A stretch of 64,000 bases of DNA from Paenacidovorax monticola (GTDB lineage: Bacteria; Pseudomonadota; Gammaproteobacteria; Burkholderiales; Burkholderiaceae_C): NCBI RefSeq assembly GCF_014489595.1, contig NZ_CP060790.1:248001-312000 (forward strand), written 5' to 3'. Within the stretch, counting starts at the first letter, position 1. Each line of letters starts with the position of its first letter. Under the pieces are notes generated by a model. That model was given only the letters and a program-made list of their open reading frames with translations. It was not told the origin of the DNA and made no database searches. A program made the translations under genes and the position numbers. Positions 46,282-56,042 of this stretch are shown piece by piece.

Positions 46282-48078
46282 TCAGAGCCCCGCAAACCAA
46301 GTCTTGATCTTCTGGGCCATCAAATGCCGCCGCATTTCAAGAAAACCCAGATAGTCGGGCACATCGCCTTCCAGCACGCCTGCGGGAATGCAGTTTGTCG
46401 CCAAGTTGGCCAACATCTCCTGGTGATCCGAGATGCCACCGTATCGTTTGGCCCCACCACTGGCCTGTTGGCGCAGCTCGTCGAAATAAACCAGGGGTGC
46501 CTTGGCACCGATGGCGATATTGATCTCGCTTTGGGCGATCACGTAGTTCGCAATCTGGTTGTACGACCCACTGGTCAGGCCCTTGTCCTTCAGATACTGC
46601 CGAGGGAAGACGTGGTGCACATCGGCCCGGTTCAACAGCAGATCCCGTACCGTGATGTCGCGCGACAAAAAGCCCTTGTCGCCCAGCTTCACCTGTGCGG
46701 CCTTGTAGCAAAGGAAATACGGACTCTTGATGGATGATGTATCCATGAACTGCGGCAACATACCCGTCCAGAAACTGTCGGGCAGCTCGTTCGGGATGAC
46801 GGCATTCACATAGTCCCTCACGCCACGGCTGTCGATCTGCCGGATGTCAAAGTCGAACTGAGATTCGGGCGAGCCACTGTAGCGCCCACGCAGCACCGAC
46901 ATGGCATACCACCGGCGCACCAGCTGCTCCAGTTCGGCAGCAGGCATCTGCTCCTTACGGCCTCGCAGGTACACGATGTAGGCAAAGTTCACCGCGTTCT
47001 GGCTACTGATAAGGTCACTAGTGATGAAGCCCGCCGAGCGCAGAATCATCGTGATGCGGTCAAAGTGCGTCTCGTTGATGAACGCCAGGATGCCGCTCTT
47101 GAGCTTCTGAAACGAGTCCTCGGCAATCGCATCTTCATAGGCCTTGGTCTCGAAATTCCGGCCTGAAAGCAACGCCACCAGGTCTTGCAGCTTGCCCCGG
47201 CCAAACTCCGACGTGAAGGCCACGCGCAGCATGTCGGTGTAGTTGGGATCATAGATGTCGTCATTGACATCGCAGATCCACTTCATCTTTCCGTAGAACT
47301 CAGATTCGACGAATGCCTTGTCGCCCTTTTCGATCTTGGCCTTGAAGTCCGGGGCCACCGCCAAGTGGCAGAAGTAGTCAATGGCCTTGCGCAGCACGTT
47401 GCCGCCATAGGTCTCGTTGACGGCAATCTTGGACATTGCAAAGTCCGCCTGTGAAAGCGCTTTGCCCGCCGAGTTCACCCGGATGAAGATCTCGGTCACG
47501 GTCTCGATGTCCAGGTCTTCCGCCAGCTCGATCACGCCCACATGGTTGTGCACGATGCCGCGCAGGCGCTCGATCACCTTGAACACCGCGTCCTGCGAGC
47601 TGCCCGGGTTTGCCTCGCAGTAGGCAGACACCAGCTGGAACATGCTGGCTTTAGTGTCGAACACCGCCGCCACATCGGGTAGCCAGGCAGGGTTCTTGCG
47701 AATGGCCGGGTTGGCCACTTCAAACTTTTCGTCCTCCGGGTTGAACGCGATGCGGATCTGCACCGTCTCATAGTCCTCGGTCAGCACCTCTGTGCCCAGC
47801 AGCGCGGCCATCAAGGCGGTCACCCGCTGCTGCCCGTCGATCAGGATGCGCTTGCCGGCCGACGTTGAGCCGTCCTTGAGTTTGACCGTCGGATTGCGCC
47901 AGGCAATCAGGTAGCCCACTGGATAGCCTTGGTACAGCGAATCCAGCAGATTGCGCACCTGGGTGGCCTCCCACACAAACGGGCGCTGAATTTCAGGGAT
48001 GGCGATCTCGCCCGACTTAACCCACGTCAGCAGCGTCTCGATGGGGTGTGGCGTGACTGAATAGCGTTGCGTGGACAT
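46282..48078 (-). CDS. DUF262/HNH protein, GmrSD-like, inside the type I operon
   Basis: A 598-aa protein. The N-terminal DUF262 (ParB/sulfiredoxin-like NTPase) has [29 protein letters not shown] and the signature [14 protein letters not shown]. The C-terminal part has an HNH-type nuclease ([16 protein letters not shown] followed by YNQIANYVI). This DUF262-HNH design occurs in the type IV enzyme GmrSD, which cuts modified phage DNA, and in other defence genes. Placed between hsdS and hsdR it suggests layered defence against both unmodified and modified DNA. Activity on modified bases is inferred. Confidence 0.85.
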   Translation of the reverse strand: MSTQRYSVTPHPIETLLTWVKSGEIAIPEIQRPFVWEATQVRNLLDSLYQGYPVGYLIAWRNPTVKLKDGSTSAGKRILIDGQQRVTALMAALLGTEVLTEDYETVQIRIAFNPEDEKFEVANPAIRKNPAWLPDVAAVFDTKASMFQLVSAYCEANPGSSQDAVFKVIERLRGIVHNHVGVIELAEDLDIETVTEIFIRVNSAGKALSQADFAMSKIAVNETYGGNVLRKAIDYFCHLAVAPDFKAKIEKGDKAFVESEFYGKMKWICDVNDDIYDPNYTDMLRVAFTSEFGRGKLQDLVALLSGRNFETKAYEDAIAEDSFQKLKSGILAFINETHFDRITMILRSAGFITSDLISSQNAVNFAYIVYLRGRKEQMPAAELEQLVRRWYAMSVLRGRYSGSPESQFDFDIRQIDSRGVRDYVNAVIPNELPDSFWTGMLPQFMDTSSIKSPYFLCYKAAQVKLGDKGFLSRDITVRDLLLNRADVHHVFPRQYLKDKGLTSGSYNQIANYVIAQSEINIAIGAKAPLVYFDELRQQASGGAKRYGGISDHQEMLANLATNCIPAGVLEGDVPDYLGFLEMRRHLMAQKIKTWFAGL

Positions 48079-48112
48079 GGTTCCTCCCGTTTTTGTAGTA
48101 CCTTGGCTCGGA

Positions 48113-49354
48113 TCACAGTAGTCCGGTGAAGGCTTGGTGAAGCAGGGATTTTTTGAGTTCGTCGAGGGCTGCCAATTTTTTTTCGTAGATCTTTGCTAGC
48201 CTGACCGATGCAACCTGAATCTCACCCAATTTAGACGCCAGCGCCAACTGCTCCTCAATGGGTGGCAACGTTAGATTAAGTTCGAGTTGCTTGGTGATAC
48301 CGATGTAGGCTCGCGTCGAGCCAGCGCCTGCGATCTCAGCCATTTGCGACTGAAAACCAGGACTCATTAAGCAGAAATACAGAAACTCTTTGCTCACGCG
48401 CTCGCTTTTGAGTGGTCGGTAGTAAGTAACTTGGGGCGTGAGAACCACGTAGTCATCACTGGTTTCGAGAATTGCAACCCGACCTATCGTTCCCTTGTGA
48501 GAAAGCAGTACATCCCCAGACTTTGCAAATCCAATCCTGAGCGACTTTGCCTGAGACTCAGTAATGAAACGACAACCGACCGTATCCACATCCCCTGCCA
48601 CCAAGTCAGCAGCCATCACAAACGGGACGCCTACATCGACGAAATCTGCTTTAGTAGGGTGAATTTCCCCGTGATTTCCATCCTGGGGTTTTGCCAGTAC
48701 TCCTTCTGCAACCCACTCACTCACTGACTTACTTTCCCATCCCTCTCCGGGTTGAGCAAAAAGCTTTGCTAACGAGCCATCGAATAAATCGCGGGCATTC
48801 TTCAGGTTCTGCTCGGCATTGGCCTTGGCGGTAGCGATGCCCTCGAAGGCTTCGTCGAGGATGGCGACGATACGTTGCTGTTCGGGGAGTGGGGGAACCG
48901 GTAAAGAGAAATGGCGCAGGTCATCAAACTTCAAGTTGTTGATGTTGACACCATCGGACAGCGCCGCGATAAATGCCTTGTACTCGGATGACGTGAGCGC
49001 GTGGTATAGGTAGCGACCATCGACGCCAGGGGTGGGCGTAATTTGTCCCATGAAGCCACCAAAGGCATAGCCGTAGTCTTCATCGACATAGGCGATCTTG
49101 CCAAGGTGCGATTTGCTCCCGCTCGCGGTACAGATGAGGAGCGATCCTTTGCAAACCAGCTTCGCAGCAGGGACAGAGACTGAGCTGGATACATACCTCA
49201 GATCCGTGAAGTCCAGAGAGTGTGTGGCCAGATCAATGTTGTTCGCGCGTAGCACCACGTTGTCGGATGAATCGACCTCATCGGACTTACCGTAGGTCAG
49301 GCCACGCTGAAACTCACATATTTCGCCTAGAGTCTTCGTTTCCCAGCCAGCCAT
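48113..49354 (-). CDS. hsdS: Type I restriction enzyme specificity subunit S
   Basis: A 413-aa subunit with two target recognition domains, each ending in a conserved helix. The first half ends [20 protein letters not shown], the second [20 protein letters not shown] followed by a long coiled coil to [10 protein letters not shown]. The TRDs determine a bipartite DNA target. The sequence is A/T-rich compared with hsdM and hsdR, as is usual for exchanged S genes. The start is ATG 49354 (stop/start TGATG with hsdM) or GTG 49357. Confidence 0.93.
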   Translation of the reverse strand: MAGWETKTLGEICEFQRGLTYGKSDEVDSSDNVVLRANNIDLATHSLDFTDLRYVSSSVSVPAAKLVCKGSLLICTASGSKSHLGKIAYVDEDYGYAFGGFMGQITPTPGVDGRYLYHALTSSEYKAFIAALSDGVNINNLKFDDLRHFSLPVPPLPEQQRIVAILDEAFEGIATAKANAEQNLKNARDLFDGSLAKLFAQPGEGWESKSVSEWVAEGVLAKPQDGNHGEIHPTKADFVDVGVPFVMAADLVAGDVDTVGCRFITESQAKSLRIGFAKSGDVLLSHKGTIGRVAILETSDDYVVLTPQVTYYRPLKSERVSKEFLYFCLMSPGFQSQMAEIAGAGSTRAYIGITKQLELNLTLPPIEEQLALASKLGEIQVASVRLAKIYEKKLAALDELKKSLLHQAFTGLL

Positions 49355-50811
49355 CACGCTATCAACCCCCGAATCACCGCCAGCACCTCAGCGCTCTCCG
49401 CATCCAGTGCCGCAACCTCATCCAAAATCTCCTGCGGACTGCGCAGCGCCACCACCTCACCGCCATTCGGATTCTTCACTGAGAGGTCGTAGCTGTTGCT
49501 GTCGATGTTGGCTACGTCCATCGACCAACTCTTGGGGGAGTCGGCCAATGTGGCCTGCAGCGTGAGGAACTCGGCCAGATCGTCGTCATTCAGCGGGTTG
49601 GTCTTGCCCATGTTGCGGCCGGGGTCCAACTGGTAGTACCAGACCTTGCGCGTGGGCGCACCCTTCTCAAAGAACAGCACCACGGTCTTCACGCCCGCGC
49701 CCTGGAAGGTGCCGCCGGGGCAGTCCAGCACGGTGTGCAGGTTGCAGCTCTCCAAGAGGAGCTTGCGGATGCTGACGCTGGCGTTGTCAGTGTTGCTAAG
49801 AAAAGTGTTTTTGATGACGATGGCCGCCCGGCCACCCGCCTTCAGCGACTTGATGAAGTGCTGCAGGAACAGGAAGGCGGTCTCGCCGGTCTTGATGGGG
49901 AAGTTCTGCTGAACCTCCTTGCGCTCCTTGCCGCCAAAGGGCGGGTTCGCCAAGATTACGTCGTAGCGGTCTTTCTCCTGGATGTCGGCAAGGTTCTCAG
50001 CCAGCGTATTGGTATGGACGATGTTCGGCGCCTCGATGCCGTGCAGGATCATGTTCATGATCGCAATCACGTAGGCAAGGCTCTTCTTCTCCTTGCCGTA
50101 AAAGGTGCGGGTCTGCAGCGTTTTGAGGTCGTCGGTGCTCAGGCCGGGCAAGGCGCTCATGTAGTCGAAGGCTTCGCACAAGAAGCCTGCCGACCCCGCT
50201 GCGCCGTCGTAGATGCGCTCGCCCACCTGGGGCTTGAGCACCTTGACCATGGCGCGGATCAATGGGCGCGGTGTGTAGTACTCGCCGCCGTTGCGTCCGG
50301 CGTTGCCCATGTTCTTGATCTTGACCTCGTACAGATGCGACAGCTCGTGCTTTTCGGTTTGCGAGCCAAAGCGCAGGTAGTCCACCAGGTCGATCACGTC
50401 GCGCAGGTTGTAGCCGCTCTGGATCTTGTTCTTGATTTCGCCAAACACCTCGCCAATCTTGTATTCGATGGTGTTGGGACCGCTGGCGCGCTGCTTAAAG
50501 CCAGCCAGGTAGGGGAACAGCCTGCCGTTGACGAAATCGCGCAGGTCGTCGCCCGTCATGGCGGCGTTGTGGTCCAGTTTGCCGTCTTCGGTCTTTGGCG
50601 CAGCCCAGGCCTCCCAGCGGTAGGGCGCATCCAGGATGAAGCTGTAGATCTTGCCCTCCAGCGCCGCCTCAGTGGCCTTGTCGGCCTCCAGCGCATCGAG
50701 GTACTTCAGAAATAGGAGCCAGGAGGATTGCTCGGTGTAGTCCAGTTCGCTGGTGCAGCCTGCGTCTTTGTGCAGGATGTCGTCGATATTTTTGAAGGTT
50801 TGCTCAAACAT
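49354..50811 (-). CDS. hsdM: Type I restriction enzyme methylase subunit M
   Basis: A 485-aa adenine-N6 methyltransferase. HsdM_N helices (FKNIDDILHKDAGCTSELDY) are followed by the SAM-binding region GGEYYTPRPLIRAMVKVLKP and IYDGAAGSAGFL, then the catalytic NPPFGG. It is the first gene of the restriction operon and overlaps hsdS by a few bases. Early position of the methylase is usual, letting modification precede cutting. The 97-base gap before it has two dyads that may be control sites. Confidence 0.95.
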   Translation of the reverse strand: MFEQTFKNIDDILHKDAGCTSELDYTEQSSWLLFLKYLDALEADKATEAALEGKIYSFILDAPYRWEAWAAPKTEDGKLDHNAAMTGDDLRDFVNGRLFPYLAGFKQRASGPNTIEYKIGEVFGEIKNKIQSGYNLRDVIDLVDYLRFGSQTEKHELSHLYEVKIKNMGNAGRNGGEYYTPRPLIRAMVKVLKPQVGERIYDGAAGSAGFLCEAFDYMSALPGLSTDDLKTLQTRTFYGKEKKSLAYVIAIMNMILHGIEAPNIVHTNTLAENLADIQEKDRYDVILANPPFGGKERKEVQQNFPIKTGETAFLFLQHFIKSLKAGGRAAIVIKNTFLSNTDNASVSIRKLLLESCNLHTVLDCPGGTFQGAGVKTVVLFFEKGAPTRKVWYYQLDPGRNMGKTNPLNDDDLAEFLTLQATLADSPKSWSMDVANIDSNSYDLSVKNPNGGEVVALRSPQEILDEVAALDAESAEVLAVIRGLIA

Positions 50812-50858
50812 GCGCAGAGGGGTCCAGTGGAATGCGACGGCATTCGATGGTTGTGAAG

Positions 50859-50894
50859 GTTACATGATGTAGCGCCTTCAAATGCCGTTTGAAG
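50859..50894. promoter_or_regulatory. Dyads in the hsdM promoter region
   Basis: TACATGATGTA (50861-50871) is an 11-base dyad, and CTTCAAA (50876-50882) / TTTGAAG (50888-50894) is a perfect inverted repeat with a TGCCG loop. GTTACATGAT (50859-50868) also occurs in the alpA/winged-helix gap at 55355-55364. They are candidate sites for an island regulator. Confidence 0.4.
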
Positions 50895-50908
50895 CCAAGC
50901 GTACGAAT

Positions 50909-51133
50909 CTAGAACTGATCAAGCAACCGCTGTTGTTCCCGCAGACCTTTGTTCAAACGGCGAGTGATGTCGCGCAGCTCCTGCCAGTAGCCGCCCTTGA
51001 AAGCGTTGCGCGAAACAGTGGCTTTACCGGCCGCGCTTTTTGGGCCCGTGGACTGCAACCAAGGCTTTTGCTCCCTGATGCGTGCCGCCTGCTGCGCTCG
51101 GCGCTCCGGCGTCCAGCCATTGCTGCTTTTCAT
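50909..51133 (-). CDS. Small conserved island protein (74 aa)
   Basis: A basic 74-aa protein starting MKSSNGWTPERRAQQAARIR and containing STGPKSAAGKATVSRNAFKG, a pattern I associate with small ORFs of unknown function in proteobacterial prophages and islands. ATG 51133 has AAGGAG at a 7-base spacing, a near-ideal ribosome site. It overlaps the end of the upstream 227-aa gene by 110 bases in another frame, so the region is read twice. The basic nature suggests nucleic-acid binding; this is a guess. Confidence 0.7.
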   Translation of the reverse strand: MKSSNGWTPERRAQQAARIREQKPWLQSTGPKSAAGKATVSRNAFKGGYWQELRDITRRLNKGLREQQRLLDQF

Positions 51134-51707
51134 GGCTCAGCTCCTTCAGTTTGTTTTCTTCAAAAACTTTTTCCCGCGCGCCCGTGGGGGCGGTCTGGGG
51201 GCCATTGTTGATCTGCTGCGGGCCCGTGGTCACGTTGGCCTGCTTGGCATAGACGACAGGCGGGTTCTTGATGTTTGCTAGCGTTTCGAGGGTAGCGCGG
51301 CATTGGCTCTGGGCTTTGAGTGCCAGGCGCAGAGCCGTTTCCTGCTGGCGCAGCAAGTCTGCTTGCAATCCGGTCTCGGTCAATTTCACGAACAGAGATT
51401 GCAGGGCTGTCGCCTGGTTCATCAACATAGCCTCAGCCGCTCGCATGTCACCCTTGTGGACTGCTTCGGTCTGCTGACGCAGCGCCTCGATCAACGCGGG
51501 CGTATCCAGTTGGTCCATTAACTCGCGGCGCTCGCGATTGGTGATCACCCGGAAACTCCCCATTTCGGGCGAGATCATCAGGTTGGCGAAGTTCAGTGCG
51601 GTCTCCTCCGACGTTGCACCGTCGATGCAGGGCACCGTTTTGCGATTCAAGCGCTGTGTGGGAGGAGTGTTTTCTGGCGCTTCGGGTTTCTTGGCGGGCT
51701 TGCTCAT
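51024..51707 (-). CDS. Hypothetical island protein (227 aa)
   Basis: I do not recognise a domain. Residues about 25-150 look well structured (MISPEMGSFRVITNRERREL, TPALIEALRQQTEAVHKGDM, then a helical LQADLLRQQETALRLALKAQ). The helical character and Gln/Ala richness suggest a small structural or terminase-small-subunit-like protein of phage origin. ATG 51707 overlaps the stop of the preceding gene (ATGA). The last third overlaps the next small gene in another frame. Confidence 0.65.
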   Translation of the reverse strand: MSKPAKKPEAPENTPPTQRLNRKTVPCIDGATSEETALNFANLMISPEMGSFRVITNRERRELMDQLDTPALIEALRQQTEAVHKGDMRAAEAMLMNQATALQSLFVKLTETGLQADLLRQQETALRLALKAQSQCRATLETLANIKNPPVVYAKQANVTTGPQQINNGPQTAPTGAREKVFEENKLKELSHEKQQWLDAGAPSAAGGTHQGAKALVAVHGPKKRGR

Positions 51708-52201
51708 GGGGTATTGCCTTGACTGTAAAAGTTGATGAAGCCTGCACAGCGCTGCAGCTGGTGTGTCAGGCTGCTCGGCAGTTGCGTATCTGCCGTGTGC
51801 TGGCCAATGCCTGCCATCACGGTGTTGCTGCAACGCCAGCGTCCTGCGCCTTGCAAGTGGACGCACTCCATGCAGTTGCGTCGGTCGTCCATTTCTCGGT
51901 CGCGACGGACCAGCTTGTTGGCCAGCGCTTCGGCATCGTCCAGGTTTAGCCCCTTTTCAGAGAAACGTGCCAGCCGCGCCGTGAAGGCGTCAATCTCTGT
52001 CGTGTTCATCGCCGCGCCGTGGGGCCAGCACCAGCGGTCAGGATCTGAAGTGGCTTCGTTGGCCGGTGGCTGCTCTGGGGCTATGAAGTTTTCAGAAGGC
52101 CCATCGGGGCACGCTACAAAACCTACGTAACCGGGTTCTGTAGGTTTCGTAGCGTCAGTGCGCGCCTTTGCCGCGGCTTTTAGTCGCTGCAGCCACTTCA
52201 T
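51704..52201 (-). CDS. Hypothetical island protein (165 aa)
   Basis: Unrecognised. The C-terminal half has DAFTARLARFSEKGLNLDDA, EALANKLVRRDREMDDRR and cysteines in CMECVHLQGAGRWRC, which could be a small zinc site. The layout is like small ORFs that follow DUF3987 primases in satellites. Start is ATG 52201 (TGATG overlap with the primase gene) or GTG 52204. It is coupled to genes on both sides. Confidence 0.65.
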   Translation of the reverse strand: MKWLQRLKAAAKARTDATKPTEPGYVGFVACPDGPSENFIAPEQPPANEATSDPDRWCWPHGAAMNTTEIDAFTARLARFSEKGLNLDDAEALANKLVRRDREMDDRRNCMECVHLQGAGRWRCSNTVMAGIGQHTADTQLPSSLTHQLQRCAGFINFYSQGNTP

Positions 52202-54611
52202 CACTGCCCCCCTTTCACCAGCGTGGGGTGCAGCACGTAGCGCTCACCAGGGCGACCTCCCGCCGCACTGCTGGGCGTGGCTTCACGCTCCAACCAACCG
52301 TAGTCGCACAGAAGATTGGCAGCTTTGCGCACGGCGTCCGGCGTGCCCAGTCCTGTCCAGTGCTTGACCGCAATTTGGCGAGGGGTGAAGGCATCCAGCA
52401 TGACGCCATCGCTGTCGGCCAGCTTGCCCGCCTTGATCTTGTCCAGCAGTTGCTTGGCTGCGCTGGTTTCGGGCATCACCGCTGCTGCATAGAGGCGCTC
52501 GGCATGGGTGCGCAGGTAGTCACCCCACGCCAGCGCCCGGCCAATCTCCTGTGCATGGATCAAGTGACCACTGTCCGGTGTGTCCACCAGGGCAAAGATC
52601 AGTGCCAGCGCCGGGATCAGCTTGCGGTACTTGGCAAGGTGCGACACCAGGGCCGGGTGCAGTTCCTCCCCGCGCAGCTCCGTCTCAAACGGGATCAGCC
52701 ATTCTTCAAACAAGGCCTGTGCTTCAGGCGCAAAGCGCCACTCCTGTGCATCGCTGTCGGTGGCTGGCTGCAGTTGATTCAAGCGCTCAAACACCGCCCA
52801 TGCCGCCTGCTTGGCGGGGTGTCGGGCCACCGATCCACATAGACGAATTCGCGATTCACATCAGGCCACACCGTCAGCCCAAAGCGCTGCAGCAGGCCAT
52901 CATCACCCGCACCGCCCGCCACGGCATCGCGCACATAGCTTTGCACCTTGCCGGGCTGGATGCCGCCCAGCATTGCCAGACACACACGGGGCACAAATGA
53001 TTCACCGCGCCCGATTCGGTCCACGGCGTGGCCTTGGTTGCCGTCGTAGCCCGTCAGGTAGAAGCCGCGTGCGCCTTCTTGCCCCTGCTTGTCCATGCTG
53101 CACAGCAGGCCGTGGATTTCATCGCGGTAAACCAGCGTGCCCCACGGGTTCACGGTCAGCAGCTCGGCCAGCTTCTCCACCGTGGCATCGTTGACCACAT
53201 AGCGGCGCATGGTGGGCTCTGCGGTCAGGTTGTTGGCTGGCTGCAGCAGCGCCCGCGCTTTGGCCGGGTCTTTGGCGGCCTGGGCTGCGGCCTGCTTCTC
53301 GTTGGCCTTGGCGGCCAGCTCGGCCACTTTGCAATCGAGTTGCCAGGCTTCGTGCGCTGCCTGCCATTTTTCCCGCTCTGTTTTTTCAAGGCGTTGTAGG
53401 GGCTTCAACACCTCGCTCAGTGCGGGCGACTTCATCACACCAGGGCGGCCCACGATGGCGCCCCACAGGTTGGGGGGCACTGCCCAATCGTCGCGGGCCT
53501 TGGGCTTGACCACTGCACGCGCGCCGATCAGGCTGGACAGCGCCACCAGAGCCCCCACCGCCGTAAAGTCGGGCGGGCACTGCATACGGTCTGCAATGTC
53601 TGCCACCCAGCCGCGCAGCGCCTTGGGCAACAGCTCTGCATCAAACGGTGCTACGGGCGGCAGGCCACTGGGCAGGGGCACGGGGTCAGGCCAGCCGTTG
53701 TCGGTGGATGCCGTCGCAGCACCATCAATGCACGCCTTCACCGCGTCCAGCCCGCACAGTTGGTGCAGGTCGTTAAAGTCCGTCGCCTTTTCTTGGCGGT
53801 TGTCGCCAAAGTCAGGTTTTGACAGATCGCCGCCCACCGCTTGCGCCGCCTGGGTGGCTTTGGTCAGGCCGGGGTTTCCGTCGGTGCGCCAGTCATCGTC
53901 GGCGGCCACGATGATGCGCAGCGCTGGGTATTTGCCGTGCAGCGCCTGGGCCACGGGCAGCAAGTTGCCCGCGTTGAAGGCCACCGCCACCGCGTGCCCC
54001 GTAGCTTCGTGGATGCTGGCCCCGGTGGCGAAGCCCTCGCACACCACCAGCACGCCCTGGGGCTTGCCCATGGAGTGATAGCAGCCCGCCACGCGCCCGC
54101 CGGGCAGGAATCGCTTGTCGCCATCGGGAGCAATGGTCTGCAGGCTGTGCAAGGTGCCATCCACATCACGCAGGGGGACCACCAGCCGGTGCCCATCACA
54201 CCGTGCGCCGTGGGGCTTTATGCCCTTGCGGGCCAGGTACTCATGCTGCATGGCCGGTGCCGCTGCCTGCCACAGCGCCGCCGCGGTCTGACGGGCTTGT
54301 TGTTGGCGCTGCGACTGCTCTACATCGCGCTGCGCCTTCATGGCATGGATGCGCTGGCGGTGTGCATCGCGCTCGGCCTGGGTCATCGCCGTATCGGGCT
54401 TGCTGCTCCAGGTTTGCGACCAGCCGTTGCGCCAGCAGCCAAAGCTGCCCGCCGGGACCCCGTCGCCGTACAGGACATACCAGCCGTCTTGGTTGCTGGG
54501 TTTGCCATTGGAACTGAAACGGTGCAGATTGCCGTCGTCCTCAATCACGTCCGGTGGGGTGATGCCCGTGGCTGCCACTGCCGCATGGAACAGAGTTGTA
54601 GGGGTGCTCAT
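52201..54611 (-). CDS. Toprim-DUF3987 primase/helicase (frameshifted in this sequence)
   Basis: The replication protein of the island, about 800 aa. The N-terminal part (residues about 1-300) includes a Toprim-type fold (VLVVCEGFATGASIHEATGH; RIIVAADDDWRTDGNPGL), as in phage primases. Then comes the DUF3987 helicase-like domain with VGRPGVMKSPALSEVLKPLQ and LVYRDEIHGLL. At 52816-52819 (G4 on the plus strand) one extra base joins VYVDRWPDTP to AKQAAWAVFERLNQLQP, continuing to LHPTLVKGGQ. The domain set matches P4-like satellites and other integrated elements. It overlaps the genes on both sides. Confidence 0.85.
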
Positions 54612-54877
54612 GTTGCCCCCCCAATCTGCAAAAGATACTGCGCAGCAGACTTGAGGTCCGGCAGAGCGCGGTTCACGCCCCAGTGAGCTGCGTAGTACAC
54701 GAGCGCGCCGTCGGCTGCGCTGCCGCGTGTGAGGTTGAGGCCTACCAGTGCAATGCGGGCTGCCAGGTTGGCGAATGTCTTGCCGGTGTTGGCTGTGACC
54801 GATAACATTAAGGCGTCTGTGCAGCCTGCCGTGGAGTTCGAGCTCCCGGCAGGCTTTTTTTCGTCTGTGCTGTGCAT
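54608..54877 (-). CDS. Small hypothetical island protein (89 aa)
   Basis: No known domain. It starts MHSTDEKKPAGSSNSTAGCT and ends DLKSAAQYLLQIGGAT. Short ORFs of this style precede DUF3987 genes in other islands, as far as I recall. The stop overlaps the primase start (ATGA). Codons 6-20 coincide with a strong hairpin that on the plus strand is a full intrinsic terminator; an alternative start at ATG 54808 would avoid it. Confidence 0.6.
   Translation of the reverse strand: MHSTDEKKPAGSSNSTAGCTDALMLSVTANTGKTFANLAARIALVGLNLTRGSAADGALVYYAAHWGVNRALPDLKSAAQYLLQIGGAT
54823..54862 (+). terminator. Strong plus-strand terminator inside the 89-aa gene
   Basis: AGCCTGCCG (54823-54831) pairs with CGGCAGGCT (54847-54855), with an inner GGAG/CTCC stem, followed by a run of eight T (54855-54862). 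Its placement in the minus-strand coding start is odd. It could stop opposing transcription from the integrase side, or be a remnant of another gene. Confidence 0.75.
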
Positions 54878-54889
54878 CGTCGTACCCTT

Positions 54890-55207
54890 CTACTCAGCGC
54901 CTTGGGCGGCGATCCATTCGCGTACGTCGCCCACACGCCATGCAGTGATGCGGGCGCTCAACTTCACGGGCTTTGGAAAAGTGCCATCTTTCACTTTGCG
55001 CCAGAAGGTGGCTGGTGAGAACGGCAGGGGCGTGGGACGAGTGGGGTGTTTGGGGTCGCGTACCAGCTGAGATTGCCGTGCCAATGCGGAATCGGGCAAT
55101 TCATCAAAGCTCGGGATTTCTGTTGCGAGACGGGGAGCAAACACCTTCGGCAAGGTGGCGCGGGGCTCCGGCTTGAGAGGGTTCGTAGCCTGTGTTGGCT
55201 GGATCAT
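54890..55207 (-). CDS. AlpA-family excisionase/regulator
   Basis: A 105-aa protein whose C-terminal 45 residues are the AlpA/MerR-like helix-turn-helix: LPFSPATFWRKVKDGTFPKP, then VKLSARITAWRVGDVREWI. AlpA activates integrase/excision genes in P4-like elements. The N-terminal half is Pro-rich. The start is ATG 55207; the longer frame to 55384 has no supporting ribosome site and would cross the operator. It is first in the leftward operon and divergent from the winged-helix gene. Confidence 0.82.
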   Translation of the reverse strand: MIQPTQATNPLKPEPRATLPKVFAPRLATEIPSFDELPDSALARQSQLVRDPKHPTRPTPLPFSPATFWRKVKDGTFPKPVKLSARITAWRVGDVREWIAAQGAE

Positions 55208-55303
55208 CTGGTGACTCCGGTTGGAGCGCAGCAAGCTGCCGTGGCCTTTGGCGGTTTGCTGTGCAATGGCATGAAAGTGCGCACCTAACCGAGTCTCCAG
55301 ATT

Positions 55304-55315
55304 CACCATATGGTG
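55304..55315. promoter_or_regulatory. Palindromic operator candidate in the alpA divergent gap
   Basis: CACCATATGGTG is a perfect 12-base dyad, 97 bases before the alpA start. The surrounding A/T-rich 210 bases separate the two divergent island operons and hold GTTACATGAT (55355-55364), shared with the hsdM gap. Confidence 0.4.
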
Positions 55316-55419
55316 GACAAACCCTATACGGGGTTCAATCTGAGATTGGATGACGTTACATGATATAAAGTCGTTTAATATCAATAACTTAGTATTTAAG
55401 AATTCCTGAGTTTTTCCCC

Positions 55420-55914
55420 GTGCGAAGAGCTTCCGGCAAACGACTTCCCCACGGGGCGACCAGCGATTTGGTGTTGGCTACGCTGTGGAGGCTGCACATG
55501 CACACCGGGCGACCAGAGCCTGTATCCAGGGCCGATTTGGTGAAGGCCGCATGTTTGCCTGAGACCACCGTCGATGACCGTTTACGAGTGCTTTTGAAGC
55601 AGCGTCAGGTGATGAGGGTGGGGCGCGGTTTGTACTCGCCAATCCACCGAAAAGGTGGAGATAATTTTGATAGGTACTGGCAGCATCGTGTTCCGCCGGG
55701 TTGGACTCCGTCACCGCAGAATGAGTTGGACGAAGTTGCGCAAGAGGCCAAGCCGCCTGGAACTAGGCGCACGTTAGTGTTCCCAGAGGGGGTGGTGTTG
55801 ATTGAACGATGGCAGTCTGTTTCCGACTACAGCCGCAGCGAGTCAAGGCGGCAGCGGCTGGAGTACTTTGGTGAAGACTGGCCTGAGTCTTCGGGCGGAG
55901 GTAGGCTTAGCTAG
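55420..55914 (+). CDS. Winged-helix-like hypothetical protein, island regulator candidate
   Basis: A 164-aa protein with GTG start 55420. Residues about 15-75 look like a winged helix (SDLVLATLWRLHMHTGRPEP, ADLVKAACLPETTVDDRLRV, LLKQRQVMRVGRGLYSP). The remainder is of unknown fold with many charged residues. It is the only island gene on the plus strand and faces alpA, the layout of a lysogeny-type switch. The regulator role is inferred; no close family is recognised. Confidence 0.65.
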   Translation: MRRASGKRLPHGATSDLVLATLWRLHMHTGRPEPVSRADLVKAACLPETTVDDRLRVLLKQRQVMRVGRGLYSPIHRKGGDNFDRYWQHRVPPGWTPSPQNELDEVAQEAKPPGTRRTLVFPEGVVLIERWQSVSDYSRSESRRQRLEYFGEDWPESSGGGRLS

Positions 55915-56042
55915 CTTCCTTGGACGCACTCGGTTGCTGATCTTGAGGATGGCTTTAATGCCGTCGATTCAGTAGTCGCCCCGTGGTCACCATACTTACG
56001 CTGTGACTAGTAATGCGTTGGAGCAACGTTATGAGTTTTGGA

